In this document: positions 54,893 through 63,268 of the stretch, in pieces | Position numbering within the stretch: position 1 is the first letter of the stretch | How the letters are laid out: every line of letters starts with the position of its first letter | From: CBDCVO01 sp965223085 | Lineage (GTDB): Bacteria > Pseudomonadota > Gammaproteobacteria > Ga0077536 | Assembly: GCA_965223085.1 (NCBI GenBank) | Contig: OZ244981.1 | Coordinates: 1,612,001 to 1,676,000, forward strand | Length of the DNA: 64,000 nt | Direction: 5' to 3' | The notes under the pieces: generated by a model | What the model was told of the DNA's origin: nothing | What the model saw: only the letters and a program-made list of their open reading frames with translations | The model's database searches: none | Position numbers and translations under genes: made by a program

Positions 54893-55279
54893 ATGGCGCT
54901 CAGGATCGTAAGACTTGGCAGTGAGCGCTGTGCGGCCGAAGGGCTGCGCATTGGCGCCGTGCGACGACCTCCACGCGGCGTTAAGAAAGAAGACTATAGC
55001 CGCAAGAATCTATACGACGTCTGATTTCCAAATATTGCTCCGAGCGAATCTTTGTTGAAAGAATATTTGCCCCTGACCGACGAACCCGCTTGGCGCCGCT
55101 TTAAGCGTCGTTACCTAGCAGAAATGAAAGTCCGTGAGCGCCAGTGCGACTTGGACTTGCTCGCCGCGTTATCTCATCACGCCAATTTTTCAATCGGTTG
55201 CTATTGCGCAACGGCGTCTCGTTGCCATCGTTCCATTCTAAAAGAGCTGCTTGTTCAGCGGCAGGCAAAGATCATCTAA
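54893..55279 (+). pseudogene. DUF488 protein gene interrupted by one TGA
   Basis: A 128-codon frame of the DUF488 family: it opens with ALRIVRLGSE and GLRIGAVRRPPRGV and ends with LLAALSHHANFSIGCYCA and RCHRSILKELL, the conserved Cys-rich end. Codon 44 (55022-55024) is TGA between YDV and FPNIAPSE, exactly where the family has Trp (YDVWLP-type), so one TGG-to-TGA change explains it. No frameshift. Only the downstream part from ATG 55103 or the TTG at 55052 could still be made. DUF488 function is not settled. Confidence 0.8.
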
Positions 55280-55293
55280 TTCCACACGATTGC

Positions 55294-56553
55294 CTAATGA
55301 GCGAGCTGCCGACGCCAGGTCCCGAGGGCGTGCATGCCACTGATGAGTAACAACATTGCTATGGGTGCAACGACGACACACACAATGGTCAACGCGTCTG
55401 CGACGCGATCGGGATCCGCAAAAAAATAGTCGGTCACAGCAGCTACTAAGGTGGGTCCTAAGCCCAGGCCGATGATGTTTGTACTGACGACATAAACACC
55501 GGCGATCACGCCCCGCATTTCGTTTGGGGTCACGGTCTGCAAAGTGTAGGTGATCAATGCCAGCGGTAGGGTGACGAAGAAACTCGCGCACCCGATGCAC
55601 AGCAATGCGCCCACGGCGTTGCTCTGCCACGGTAAACCGATGATCGAAATCATGATCCCCGCGCTGGCCCAGGCGGCGAGCCGGAGTGGGTAGTCGTCAT
55701 AACCGCGCGCCGCGAGCGTGCGGGCGATCACCGGCCCAGTGAGCACACCCGCAGACCCGCATACCAAAGCAGTGGTGCCGTAAATACGTCCCGCGGACGC
55801 GATGTTCCAGTCATAGACACGGAGTAATAGCGTCGGCGTCCAAGCTTGCAAGGCATAGAGAATGATGACAATAAATGGAACGCCGAGCAGCACGGCCGCG
55901 TAAATACGCCGGTGGCGCACGACGTAGTCAAATACTTCCCGCCAATGTGCACTTCCCTGTTGTGCGGAATGGGATTTGCGTGGTGGATTGTAGAGCGTCC
56001 CGAGCAGCAGGGCAACGAGAATTCCCGGCGCTGCTACCAGCATGAAAGTCAATTGCCACGGTGCGATCGCGCCCCACACCGGCACGACGATTTCCGGCGT
56101 CTTGGCCGCCCATTCGATGATGGCTGCGCCGGCGATCATCGCGATCCCAGCACCCAAGTATGGACCCATCAAAAACACGCTTACCGGTCGTGCGAGACGT
56201 TCCGGGGGAAAGTAATCGGCGAGCAAGGACCAAGATGCGGGGGTCACCGACGCTTCGCCGGCACCGACGCCCATACGCGCACATAATAGTTTGACATATG
56301 AATTTGCCAAACCGCAGGAAAACGTCGTGACGCTCCAAACCAATACCCCTCCGATGAGTACCGCGATGCGATTGAATTTATCGACCAGTCTTCCGAGCGG
56401 TATGCTCATCACGACATAGGGGATCACAAAAGCGAGCCCTTGAATAAAGCTGATGCTGGTGTCGGTGAGCGCTAGATCGGCGCGAATCGGCTCGACGAGG
56501 AGGTTGAGCACCTGTCTGTCGACGAAAGAAAATGTGTAGGCTAAGGTTAGCAA
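55294..56553 (-). CDS. Major facilitator superfamily transporter (spinster-like); start codon doubtful
   Basis: 419 residues from a TTG at 56553, with 11-12 membrane helices. LTLAYTFSFVDRQVLNLLVEP is helix 1 and PLGRLVDKFNR the MFS loop 2-3 motif, with GVGAGEASVTPA in helix 4. The typical preceding residues (SPWPDPRVGWYATA) are coded in frame upstream of the TTG, but this frame has no ATG, GTG or other TTG before the TAG at 56650-56652. So the original start seems lost, or an unusual codon is used. Substrate unknown. Confidence 0.7.
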   Translation of the reverse strand: MLTLAYTFSFVDRQVLNLLVEPIRADLALTDTSISFIQGLAFVIPYVVMSIPLGRLVDKFNRIAVLIGGVLVWSVTTFSCGLANSYVKLLCARMGVGAGEASVTPASWSLLADYFPPERLARPVSVFLMGPYLGAGIAMIAGAAIIEWAAKTPEIVVPVWGAIAPWQLTFMLVAAPGILVALLLGTLYNPPRKSHSAQQGSAHWREVFDYVVRHRRIYAAVLLGVPFIVIILYALQAWTPTLLLRVYDWNIASAGRIYGTTALVCGSAGVLTGPVIARTLAARGYDDYPLRLAAWASAGIMISIIGLPWQSNAVGALLCIGCASFFVTLPLALITYTLQTVTPNEMRGVIAGVYVVSTNIIGLGLGPTLVAAVTDYFFADPDRVADALTIVCVVVAPIAMLLLISGMHALGTWRRQLAH

Positions 56554-56758
56554 CGCCGTCGCGTACCAGCCAACGCGGGGGTCTGGCCAGGGCGATTGCG
56601 GATTTGCATGATGTGGTGAAATTGGTCTGCCTCTCCGGCGGCGTGGGCGCTATGCCCTACACTGCGACGCCCTACCTGGGTTTGTCGGATGCGCGTAATT
56701 AATGTTGGGCGTCCCGAAAATACTACCGGAATACCGACACCGATCACTAATCGATTGG

Positions 56759-57837
56759 TCAAAATCGTGTGACAATGCGCGACCGTATCGCCAGGTGATT
56801 TCGCTGTAGATTGCCGCTTGAGGTTTGGTTCACGGTATCTTCCACTGCGCGCAGTGTGATGTCTGCACGAGAGTGCGCGCCTTTGCTTATAGCGTCTGCG
56901 ATGCCGACAGGAAAATCATCCGGTAGCAGTTTAGGCACCGCATCTAATGCGGCGGCCATGCGCCCGCTTACATCACTCAGCACCTGAGTGATCGCATGTC
57001 TTGCCATACCCGCGGATACTGCGCTTTGACAAAAGTGACGGGGTTGAATTTCGTGAACCCGGTAATGTCGGTTAGCGCCAGCCGCCATGGCAAAACGCAT
57101 TTGATTCCGTGGTAGCGCACCGGAAGCGAGAAGAAGCAGCGTGAACATCACGTCGTACAGCAGTGTTAGGTGAAAACCGCTCCCCGGATACAAGGCAAGA
57201 CCAAAATTTTTTGGCGTGTCCGTCAGTCGCGCCGAGTAGCCAAAATACATATTGGGCAGGCATAAAAAGCCGCTGGTCATCCAAAGGCACGTCGCTGCCC
57301 TTCAATAACGCCGTGCCGGACAAATTTCCCGGGCCGCCGTCGCGTCCGTATTTTATCGCCGTAGGTATGGAAAGCGCCTGGCAGCAATCTTCTTGGGGCA
57401 AGCTCAATGATCGACCATCTTTTGTCCCGCGCCGATCGAGGCGCTCAATGACAAGAGCGCGTTTGCCGGCGAATTCGGCGATGCAAGTCTCAGCGACAGG
57501 TAATTCGAGTCTCTTTAACACCCGCATGCAAGAGTGTTCGTTCTCGACGCCGTGAGAAAGCTCGAGTCCGGTGCGTTTCCCGATTTGCGGTTTTAGGATA
57601 TGCGTTGTTGCGGTCTAGCCGTGAGGGACGAACCGGGCGCCATCGATTTGCAGAAGCGCAGTTTTTTCCTAGGTGCCGGCAAGCGAAATCCGAAAATCGC
57701 CTTCGCTGTCCGCCCAGCGGGGCGTCGACAAGATTAGTGAGTTTGCGAGCAATGTCGTTATCGCTGTGCGGGCCGCGCTTGTTCTCATTCTCAAGCCCAA
57801 ATTCGGCGGCCGACTGTTTGAATGGTTGTCGGCGCAA
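56759..57837 (-). pseudogene. hipA: hipA-type toxin kinase pseudogene
   Basis: A decayed HipA-like Ser/Thr kinase. Recognisable blocks in order: IARKLTNLVDAPLGG, FRISLAGT, EKTALLQIDGARF, VENEHSCMRVLKRLELPVAE, ALVIERLDRRG, QEDCCQALSIPTA, YVFWLLGATDGHAK and LTLLYDVMF. Damage: a frame change near 57700, TAG at 57669-57671 and at 57615-57617, and one extra A in the A6 run at 57207-57212, which breaks the frame at the catalytic TDGHAK(N)F motif. Removing one A restores KNFGLALYPG. No hipB antitoxin is adjacent; the HTH gene next door is PuuR-like. Confidence 0.8.
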
Positions 57838-57855
57838 GCGCGCGCGCTAAATCCA

Positions 57856-58398
57856 TCAGAACGGTAGTGTGCAAGCCGTCACCAGTACGCAATCTTCTGC
57901 GCTCAGATTCCTGAAGCGGTGGGGTGTTTTACTGTCGAAGAGGTAGCCGTCACCGGGTCCGAGAATGCGAGTCTGATTACCAACGGTCACCTCGATGTGT
58001 CCGCTGATGACGACGCCGCCCTCCTCGGAATCATGTTTCAGCATGGACCGGCCACTGTCTGAACCTGGCGCGTATCGTTCGTGAAGAATTTGCAGCTGAT
58101 GTCGGTCCAGATCGGAGCCGACCTGGCGATAGGAAATCGATCCACCGCCTATTTCGAGCAATTCGGTATCCCGAAAGAATACCTGCGACTCGGGTTCGAT
58201 CTCGGCATTGAAGAAGTCGGCGACGGAGACGGGGATACCTTCCAGCACGCGCTTCAGAAGGCCGATGGAGGGATCGGTCTTGTTGCTTTCGATGAGGGAG
58301 ATCGCGGCGTTGCTCACATTGGAACGGCGGGCCAACTCCCGCTGTGACAGGCGGTGAAGGATCCTCAACTCACGCAGTCGCGTGCCCACATTTTCCAT
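57856..58398 (-). CDS. XRE-cupin transcriptional regulator (PuuR-like)
   Basis: 180 residues. N-terminal helix-turn-helix (LRELRILHRLSQRELARRS, NVSNAAISLIESNKTDPSIG) plus a C-terminal cupin (EEGGVVISGHIEVTVGNQT, GDGYLFDSKTPHRFRN). Such proteins sense small amine or amino-acid ligands and repress neighbouring catabolic genes. It is divergent from the aminotransferase gene, with a palindromic AT-rich site between them, so that gene is its likely target. Confidence 0.88.
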   Translation of the reverse strand: MENVGTRLRELRILHRLSQRELARRSNVSNAAISLIESNKTDPSIGLLKRVLEGIPVSVADFFNAEIEPESQVFFRDTELLEIGGGSISYRQVGSDLDRHQLQILHERYAPGSDSGRSMLKHDSEEGGVVISGHIEVTVGNQTRILGPGDGYLFDSKTPHRFRNLSAEDCVLVTACTLPF

Positions 58399-58599
58399 TG
58401 CTCAGGAATCGCTTTTTGTTTAAATGTTAATTGTTATTAACAATATTAACCAATATACCAGGGTGATCAATAAGTTATTTATTTTTCGTTAAATATTGAA
58501 AACTAAACCGTCATTGTTTAGCCTTTTTAGACCTTGCCTGGGCGAGTCAAATAGTACGTGCCATCTCGCCTTAGATTCGATTAACAGCAGGAACTCGCA
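58399..58599. promoter_or_regulatory. Divergent control region regulator / aminotransferase
   Basis: 201 bases, very AT-rich. GTTAATTGTTATTAACAA with its flank ATTAAC (58426-58450) holds the perfect palindrome TTGTTA-T-TAACAA (58431-58443) inside a wider GTTAA/TTAAC pair. It sits 28 bases upstream of the regulator start and is the natural operator candidate. Confidence 0.6.
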
Positions 58600-59943
58600 A
58601 TGCTCAACCCGGCGGAATCGGTAGCTTCCGAGCAGGCTCTGAACCTCGAACCTTACTGGATGGCTTTTACCCACAATCGGCGTTTCAAGAAACATCCGAA
58701 GTTGGTCGAGGAAGCGCACGGCGCTTACTACACGACCCAGGATGGCCGCCAGGTGTTCGACGCGCTGTCCGGTTTGTGGTGCTGCAATGCTGGGCACGGT
58801 CACCCGCGAATCGTGGAAGCCGTGCAGCAGCAGGTGGCGAGGCTGGATTACGCGACAGCATTCCAGATCGGTCATCCCGAAGCGTTCCGACTCGCGGAGC
58901 GCTTGGCAGCGTTGGCGCCGGCAGATCTGAATTACGTCTTCTATACCAACTCCGGCTCGGAAGCGGTCGACACGGCGCTAAAGATGGCGATTGCTTACCA
59001 CCGCAGTCGAGGTGAGGCCGGGCGGGTACGGTTGATCGGACGTGAGAAGGGCTACCATGGTGTCGGTTTCGGCGGCATGTCGGTCGGCGGTATCGTGCCG
59101 AATCGCAAGATGTTCGCGCCGGTCATGTTGCCCGGTGTCGACCACCTGCCGCACACCCTGAGCCTCGAGCACATGGCGTTCAGCCGGGGGCAGCCGGAAT
59201 GGGGGGCTCATCTGGCGGACGAGCTCGAAAGAATCGTGGCGCTTCATGATGCATCGACGATCGCCGCAGTCATCGTCGAGCCGATGCAAGGGTCTGCGGG
59301 CGTCGTTGTCCCGCCGATTGGGTACCTCGAGCGACTGCGTGAAATCTGCTCGCGTCACGGCATCCTGTTGATTTTCGATGAGGTCATTTGCGGGTTCGGG
59401 CGCCTGGGCGCGAATTTCGGCGCCGCGCGGTTCGACGTCACACCGGACCTCATCACGTTCGCAAAAGGCGTCACTAGCGGTGTGATCCCGATGGGCGGTG
59501 TAATCGCTAAAGACCAAGTGTACGCAACGTTCATGGACGGGCCTGAGGATCTCATCGAGTTCTTTCATGGCTATACGTATTCGGGACATCCGATCGCCGT
59601 GGCGGCGGCGAACGCGGCCCTCGACGTCTATCGCGAGGAAGGCCTGTTCGCACGCGCGCGTGCGCTCGAACCGGTTCTCGAAGACGCGGTGCATGCGCTG
59701 CGGGGTCAGCCCCACGTCATCGACGTTCGCAACATTGGTCTGGCGGCTGCCGTCGAGCTAGAGCCCATCGAGGGACGCCCGGGTCAGCGTGGCACGCAGG
59801 TTTTCAACGCCGGATTCCGGCACGGCGCCGCCCTGCGGGTCACGGGCGACACAGTCGCAATCGCGCCGCCGCTCATCACGCAGGAGCATGAGATAGCCGA
59901 GCTGGTCGACATCGTCGGCAAGGCGATTGCCGAATCCGCGTAG
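58600..59943 (+). CDS. Omega-amino acid--pyruvate aminotransferase (class III, PLP)
   Basis: 447 residues. Class III aminotransferase of the beta-alanine:pyruvate type. YTTQDGRQVFDALSGLWCCNAGHGHP, FYTNSGSEAVDTALKMA and KGYHGVGFGGMSVGG form the PLP phosphate and substrate parts; the cofactor Asp is in LIFDEVICGFGR and the Schiff-base Lys289 in TFAKGVTSGVIPMGG. Catabolism of beta-alanine, GABA or polyamine-derived amines is likely, consistent with the PuuR-like regulator next to it. Third codon positions look richer in G+C than in neighbours, hinting at acquisition. Confidence 0.88.
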   Translation: MLNPAESVASEQALNLEPYWMAFTHNRRFKKHPKLVEEAHGAYYTTQDGRQVFDALSGLWCCNAGHGHPRIVEAVQQQVARLDYATAFQIGHPEAFRLAERLAALAPADLNYVFYTNSGSEAVDTALKMAIAYHRSRGEAGRVRLIGREKGYHGVGFGGMSVGGIVPNRKMFAPVMLPGVDHLPHTLSLEHMAFSRGQPEWGAHLADELERIVALHDASTIAAVIVEPMQGSAGVVVPPIGYLERLREICSRHGILLIFDEVICGFGRLGANFGAARFDVTPDLITFAKGVTSGVIPMGGVIAKDQVYATFMDGPEDLIEFFHGYTYSGHPIAVAAANAALDVYREEGLFARARALEPVLEDAVHALRGQPHVIDVRNIGLAAAVELEPIEGRPGQRGTQVFNAGFRHGAALRVTGDTVAIAPPLITQEHEIAELVDIVGKAIAESA

Positions 59944-60201
59944 CACATCGGCCGACCACAACGATGCCTTAGCCATTGCTGAGGCATCCCGTCGACCCAA
60001 GCTCAAGCTCGTGCCGGTGAAGTCGGTCGAACAACAACAAACCTCGGCCTTGCATCGCATTCGTGAACGCTTGAAACAACAACGGACACAGTCTAAGAAA
60101 GCCGATTCATTGAACCGTCGACCACGCATACGAGAGGGTTTACTGCGACTATCGCGGTAACGAGAACTTATTGCTTGATTCTAATCGGGCGTCCATATAT
60201 G
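59944..60201 (+). mobile_element. IS1111-type element remnant
   Basis: 59951-60092 encodes HNDALAIAEASRRPKLKLVP and SVEQQQTSALHRIRERLKQQ, closely matching the transposase at 9.3-9.4 kb. The ATCGGGCGTCCATATATG at 60184-60201 is identical, inverted, to the left end of that element. The rest is deleted. The remnant begins directly after the aminotransferase stop. Confidence 0.75.
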
Positions 60202-60251
60202 CACTATTGACTTGCTATCGCACCGAATATTGAATGATTTTAAATGTTTAA

Positions 60252-60263
60252 GTTGGTCCGACC
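60252..60263 (+). repeat. TTGGTCCGACCC repeat, left of DUF924
   Basis: TTGGTCCGACCC here is inverted relative to GGGTCGGACCAA in both tandem units at 60940-61009, and recurs direct at 61438-61450. Confidence 0.6.
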
Positions 60264-60302
60264 CCGAAGGAATTACCGTTTTGCCCAGACAGGACCCATT
60301 TA

Positions 60303-60902
60303 GTGAAGGCTATCGATGAAATTTTAAAGTTTTGGTTTGGAACACCTGATAAAACGACAGGAGTAGACTCAAAGCTTCGAGCTCGGTGGTTTAAAAAGGA
60401 CCTGAACTTCGATCGTGAAATCGAACAGAAATTTGGACACCATTTTCAAATGCTGGAATCCGGTAGCTGGGAAGCCTGGACAAAATCCCCTCGCGGTACC
60501 CTAGCCCTTGTTCTTATTTGCGATCAATTCTCCAGAAATGTCTTTCGGGACACACCGAAAGCCTTTGCTTTTGATTCCATCTCCACAAAGGTGGTCACCG
60601 AAGCCATCGAACAAGGGCGGGATCAAAAACTTTCCATCTTTGAGCGCCCGTTTCTCTACGTACCGCTCATGCACGCAGAGTCTTTGGAGCTTCAAAACCT
60701 CTGTATCGAGAAATTCCAGGAACTCGCGAAACTCTCTCCCGAACCTCAAGTAAAGACGGCACTCGGGTTTGCCGACTTTGCTGAGAAACATCGGGTCATA
60801 ATTGAACGGTTTGGCCGATTCCCTCATCGGAACAAAATTTTAGGCCGAGAATCGACGACAGAAGAGATTGGGTTTCTCAAGCAACCCGGTTCTGCTTTTT
60901 AG
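60303..60902 (+). CDS. DUF924 family protein
   Basis: 199 residues. ILKFWFGTPDK opens the domain and RGTLALVLICDQFSRNVFRDTPKAFAFD is the DUF924 hallmark; FERPFLYVPLMHAESLELQ and FGRFPHRNKILGRESTTEE end it. The fold is TPR-like and all helical; function unknown. Start GTG at 60303. Base composition is visibly more AT-rich than the core genes. Inverted copies of TTGGTCCGACCC flank the gene on both sides, suggesting it moved as a cassette. Confidence 0.85.
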   Translation: MKAIDEILKFWFGTPDKTTGVDSKLRARWFKKDLNFDREIEQKFGHHFQMLESGSWEAWTKSPRGTLALVLICDQFSRNVFRDTPKAFAFDSISTKVVTEAIEQGRDQKLSIFERPFLYVPLMHAESLELQNLCIEKFQELAKLSPEPQVKTALGFADFAEKHRVIIERFGRFPHRNKILGRESTTEEIGFLKQPGSAF

Positions 60903-60939
60903 GCCTTAGTCCGGCGGGCGGAGCTCATGCAAAGTCTTC

Positions 60940-61009
60940 AGGCAAGTCTTCAGGGTCGGACCAACCTAGGTCTTAGGCAAGTCTTCAGGGTCGGACCAAC
61001 CTAGGTCTT
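60940..61009 (+). repeat. Perfect 35-base tandem duplication
   Basis: Two identical 35-base units (60940-60974 and 60975-61009), each with AGTCTTCAGGGTCGGACCAA and CCTAGGTCTT. The second half resembles the GGTCTTTGAATTC context known from repeat-associated transposon ends. Confidence 0.9.
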
Positions 61010-61627
61010 TGAATTCGCATCGCGATGGCGCGGTATTGTCGGGTTTACCGACTCTTAGAGTCCAAGTTGGGGCGCGAATTATTCGTGCTTATCGGCGTAT
61101 CACATCAATTCGAGTATTGGCACGACAGCACCGCACGAAACTGTTAATTCCGATCCTCACAAATACTCGCATTAGCGGGGTAAAGTGGTAGGCGCGAGCG
61201 GACCGCATTACCGCACCAGCGAACCAGGAACGAATAGTGATCGACGCCACCCAAAGTCGCTATCGCGCTTGCACCTGGCCTAGTGTGCATTGCACGGGGT
61301 TTAGGTAACCGACACAGTGGCTGAATGGTTGCCGCACCTCCAAGGTCCTTACATCGCGAAATTGGTATCTCAACCGCAGTCTAAGGAGCCAAAACGCTGC
61401 AATTTACCGAACTTATCACCCCAATTCAGCGTTTAGATTGGTCCGACCCTGAACGCTCAATCTTCATTGCGCACCAATGGGCTGTTGTCTACGCCGGATC
61501 GCGTTATGTTTCGCCGGTGAAATCAGCGTACCTTCAAACAATCCTGGTTTGCCGTAATGACGATCGAAAGTTTAATATGGATTACGACGTATGAATTACT
61601 GACTTATCAACTACTAAATTGTCAACT
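61010..61627. other. Gene-free interval with scattered repeats
   Basis: About 620 bases, no supported gene; short frames have no family features. TTGGTCCGACCCTGA recurs at 61438. The last 60 bases are AT-rich and likely hold the promoter of the ATPase gene. Confidence 0.4.
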
Positions 61628-62818
61628 ATGCGATTTAAAAGAGTAATTCAGACAAAAATCGAATCGATTCTCGCGTATTTTCCGGTCTTAGTGCTAACAG
61701 GGGCGCGACAAACCGGGAAAACTACGCTCCTGCGCGCTCTATTTCCAGACCATTCCTACGTAAGCTTGGATCTGCCGGCAGACGCCCAGTTAGCGGAAGG
61801 CGATCCGGAAACGTTTTTATCAAAGTACCCGCCACCGGTCATTATCGACGAAGTGCAATATGCACCGGGCATATTTCGACATCTAAAGGTCTACGTTGAT
61901 CGACAACCATCATTGAACGGGCAATTTCTACTCACCGGCTCGCAAAAATTTACCCTGATGAAAAACCTGTCGGAGAGTTTAGCGGGGCGCTGTGGGCTGC
62001 TGGAGTTGGAACCCTTGTCGGTATCAGAATTAGGTACTGATTTTTTTGAAACGAAACGCAGCAAGGGATTAGCGCACATCTTAACGCGAGGGACGTATCC
62101 GCAACTCTGGGATCGACCATCGATGCCACGTGCGGATTTCTTCCGCAGTTACATCGCGACCTACATCGAACGCGACGTTCGACAAATTTTGAATATTGTA
62201 TCGTTACGCGATTTCAACCGGTTTATGCGCGCTTGTGCTGTGCGTACCGGACAACTCATCAATAAATCCGAGATCGCGAAAGAAGTTGGGATTTCCGCTA
62301 AAACTGCCAATGAATGGCTTGGGATCCTGCATGCGAGTAATCAAATTCAACTGCTTGAGCCGTATTTCGACAACATCGGAAAACGCTTGATCAAGTCGCC
62401 TAAGCTGTACTTTACAGACTGCGGGCTGGCGTCTTTCCTGATCGGGCTAAACCAAGACAATTTTCTCGACTCAGCGCACTTAGGCCATTTATGGGAGACA
62501 TTTGTTTTCGCTGAATTACGCAAGTACCTTACTTTATCCAAACCCGAGGCCACCTTGTGGTTTTACCGAGATCAACAATACGAGGTGGATTTTCTGATCT
62601 CATACGGTGCGAAAGTGTATCTATTCGATGCGAAATGGCGGGAACTACCGGACGAAAAAGCGTTTAAGGTGCTCGATACTGTACAGGGCTACTTTCCCCA
62701 CGTTGGCGACACTACGTTTCTACTGACGCCCACTGAGCATTCTTTTCCCGCGGCCAAAAACCGACAGGTTCATAGTGGCTTTCAACTAGAGACGCTTGTT
62801 GGTCTATTTGCCAATTAA
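61628..62818 (+). CDS. AAA ATPase with DUF4143 domain
   Basis: 396 residues. Walker A is TGARQTGKTTLL and Walker B VIIDEVQYAP. The DUF4143 part includes a winged-helix-like stretch (INKSEIAKEVGISAKTANEW) and a C-terminal PD-(D/E)xK-like strand pair (YEVDFLI, LFDAKW). Such proteins are scattered by horizontal transfer; a role in defence or mobile-element biology is often proposed but unproven. ATG at 61628 is chosen over the TTG at 61619. Confidence 0.88.
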   Translation: MRFKRVIQTKIESILAYFPVLVLTGARQTGKTTLLRALFPDHSYVSLDLPADAQLAEGDPETFLSKYPPPVIIDEVQYAPGIFRHLKVYVDRQPSLNGQFLLTGSQKFTLMKNLSESLAGRCGLLELEPLSVSELGTDFFETKRSKGLAHILTRGTYPQLWDRPSMPRADFFRSYIATYIERDVRQILNIVSLRDFNRFMRACAVRTGQLINKSEIAKEVGISAKTANEWLGILHASNQIQLLEPYFDNIGKRLIKSPKLYFTDCGLASFLIGLNQDNFLDSAHLGHLWETFVFAELRKYLTLSKPEATLWFYRDQQYEVDFLISYGAKVYLFDAKWRELPDEKAFKVLDTVQGYFPHVGDTTFLLTPTEHSFPAAKNRQVHSGFQLETLVGLFAN

Positions 62819-63268
62819 TTCGATGGGTGGAGCGCATACAATCCCCGTAAAGCTAACCGGACATCTCGGTGCGATCTTGCGCTACCAATGGGATATGTTG
62901 CGAATTGGTGGCTATGGGTGGACTCGAACCACCGACCTCAGCATTATGAGGACGGCCGATAACTTTTAACTTGTTGTTTTAATAGCATTCTCTTGGGCGC
63001 CCGTTGCGACTAAATGCCCAACGATGCCCAACGATGTTCAACTGAGTCCCGCAAAACTCCCGCAAGAGGTCCTGAGCCGAGATTCAAATTCCCTTCTTGG
63101 CTCGCAACTGTCGATACCGCTAGACGTAATAATCCATCGATTACGGATCGTCGATTGGGCGTGTAATTCATTATTAATATTCCGCGCATCTAAGCGGCGT
63201 TTTCCCGCGACGACGACAAAAAGGCCGGGTTAGGATAATCTGCAAGATGATTTCGCAAGGATGCGAAT
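62819..63268. other. Interval with tRNA fragment and short direct repeats
   Basis: 450 bases. Besides the tRNA-Met 3' half (62906-62950) it has TGCCCAACGA repeated in tandem near 63014-63033. No gene is supported. Confidence 0.4.
62906..62950 (-). other. tRNA-Met 3' half, probable attachment-site scar
   Basis: Read on the minus strand it begins in the anticodon loop (CTCATAA, anticodon CAT), continues through the variable loop, T arm GGTGG-TTCGAGT-CCACC and acceptor CATAGCC, and ends with A and CCA. The 5' half is missing: the bases before the loop do not pair with the 3' anticodon strand. This is the shape left by an integrase that targets the 3' half of a tRNA gene. Confidence 0.7.

Noticed and set aside
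55022..55024. TGA read as Trp or selenocysteine in the DUF488 gene
   Set aside because: TGA ends several intact genes here (mrcA, aroB, pilM), no downstream insertion hairpin is evident and the family has Trp there; a nonsense mutation is simpler.
57856..58398. HTH gene as the hipB antitoxin of the hipA relic
   Set aside because: It carries a C-terminal cupin and resembles PuuR regulators; hipB proteins are short HTH-only, and the gene is divergent from the aminotransferase it likely controls.
60940..61009. Possible CRISPR array from the 35-base repeats
   Set aside because: The two units are directly adjacent without spacers and no cas genes are present; it is a tandem duplication.
61009..61191. 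60-residue frame after the tandem repeats, possible REP-type transposase
   Set aside because: Lacks the HUH and Tyr motifs of those transposases and has no relation in composition to known proteins.
62906..62980. Complete tRNA-Met gene
   Set aside because: The 5' half cannot be found: bases beyond the anticodon loop do not pair with the 3' anticodon strand and no acceptor partner GGCTATG lies at the right distance.
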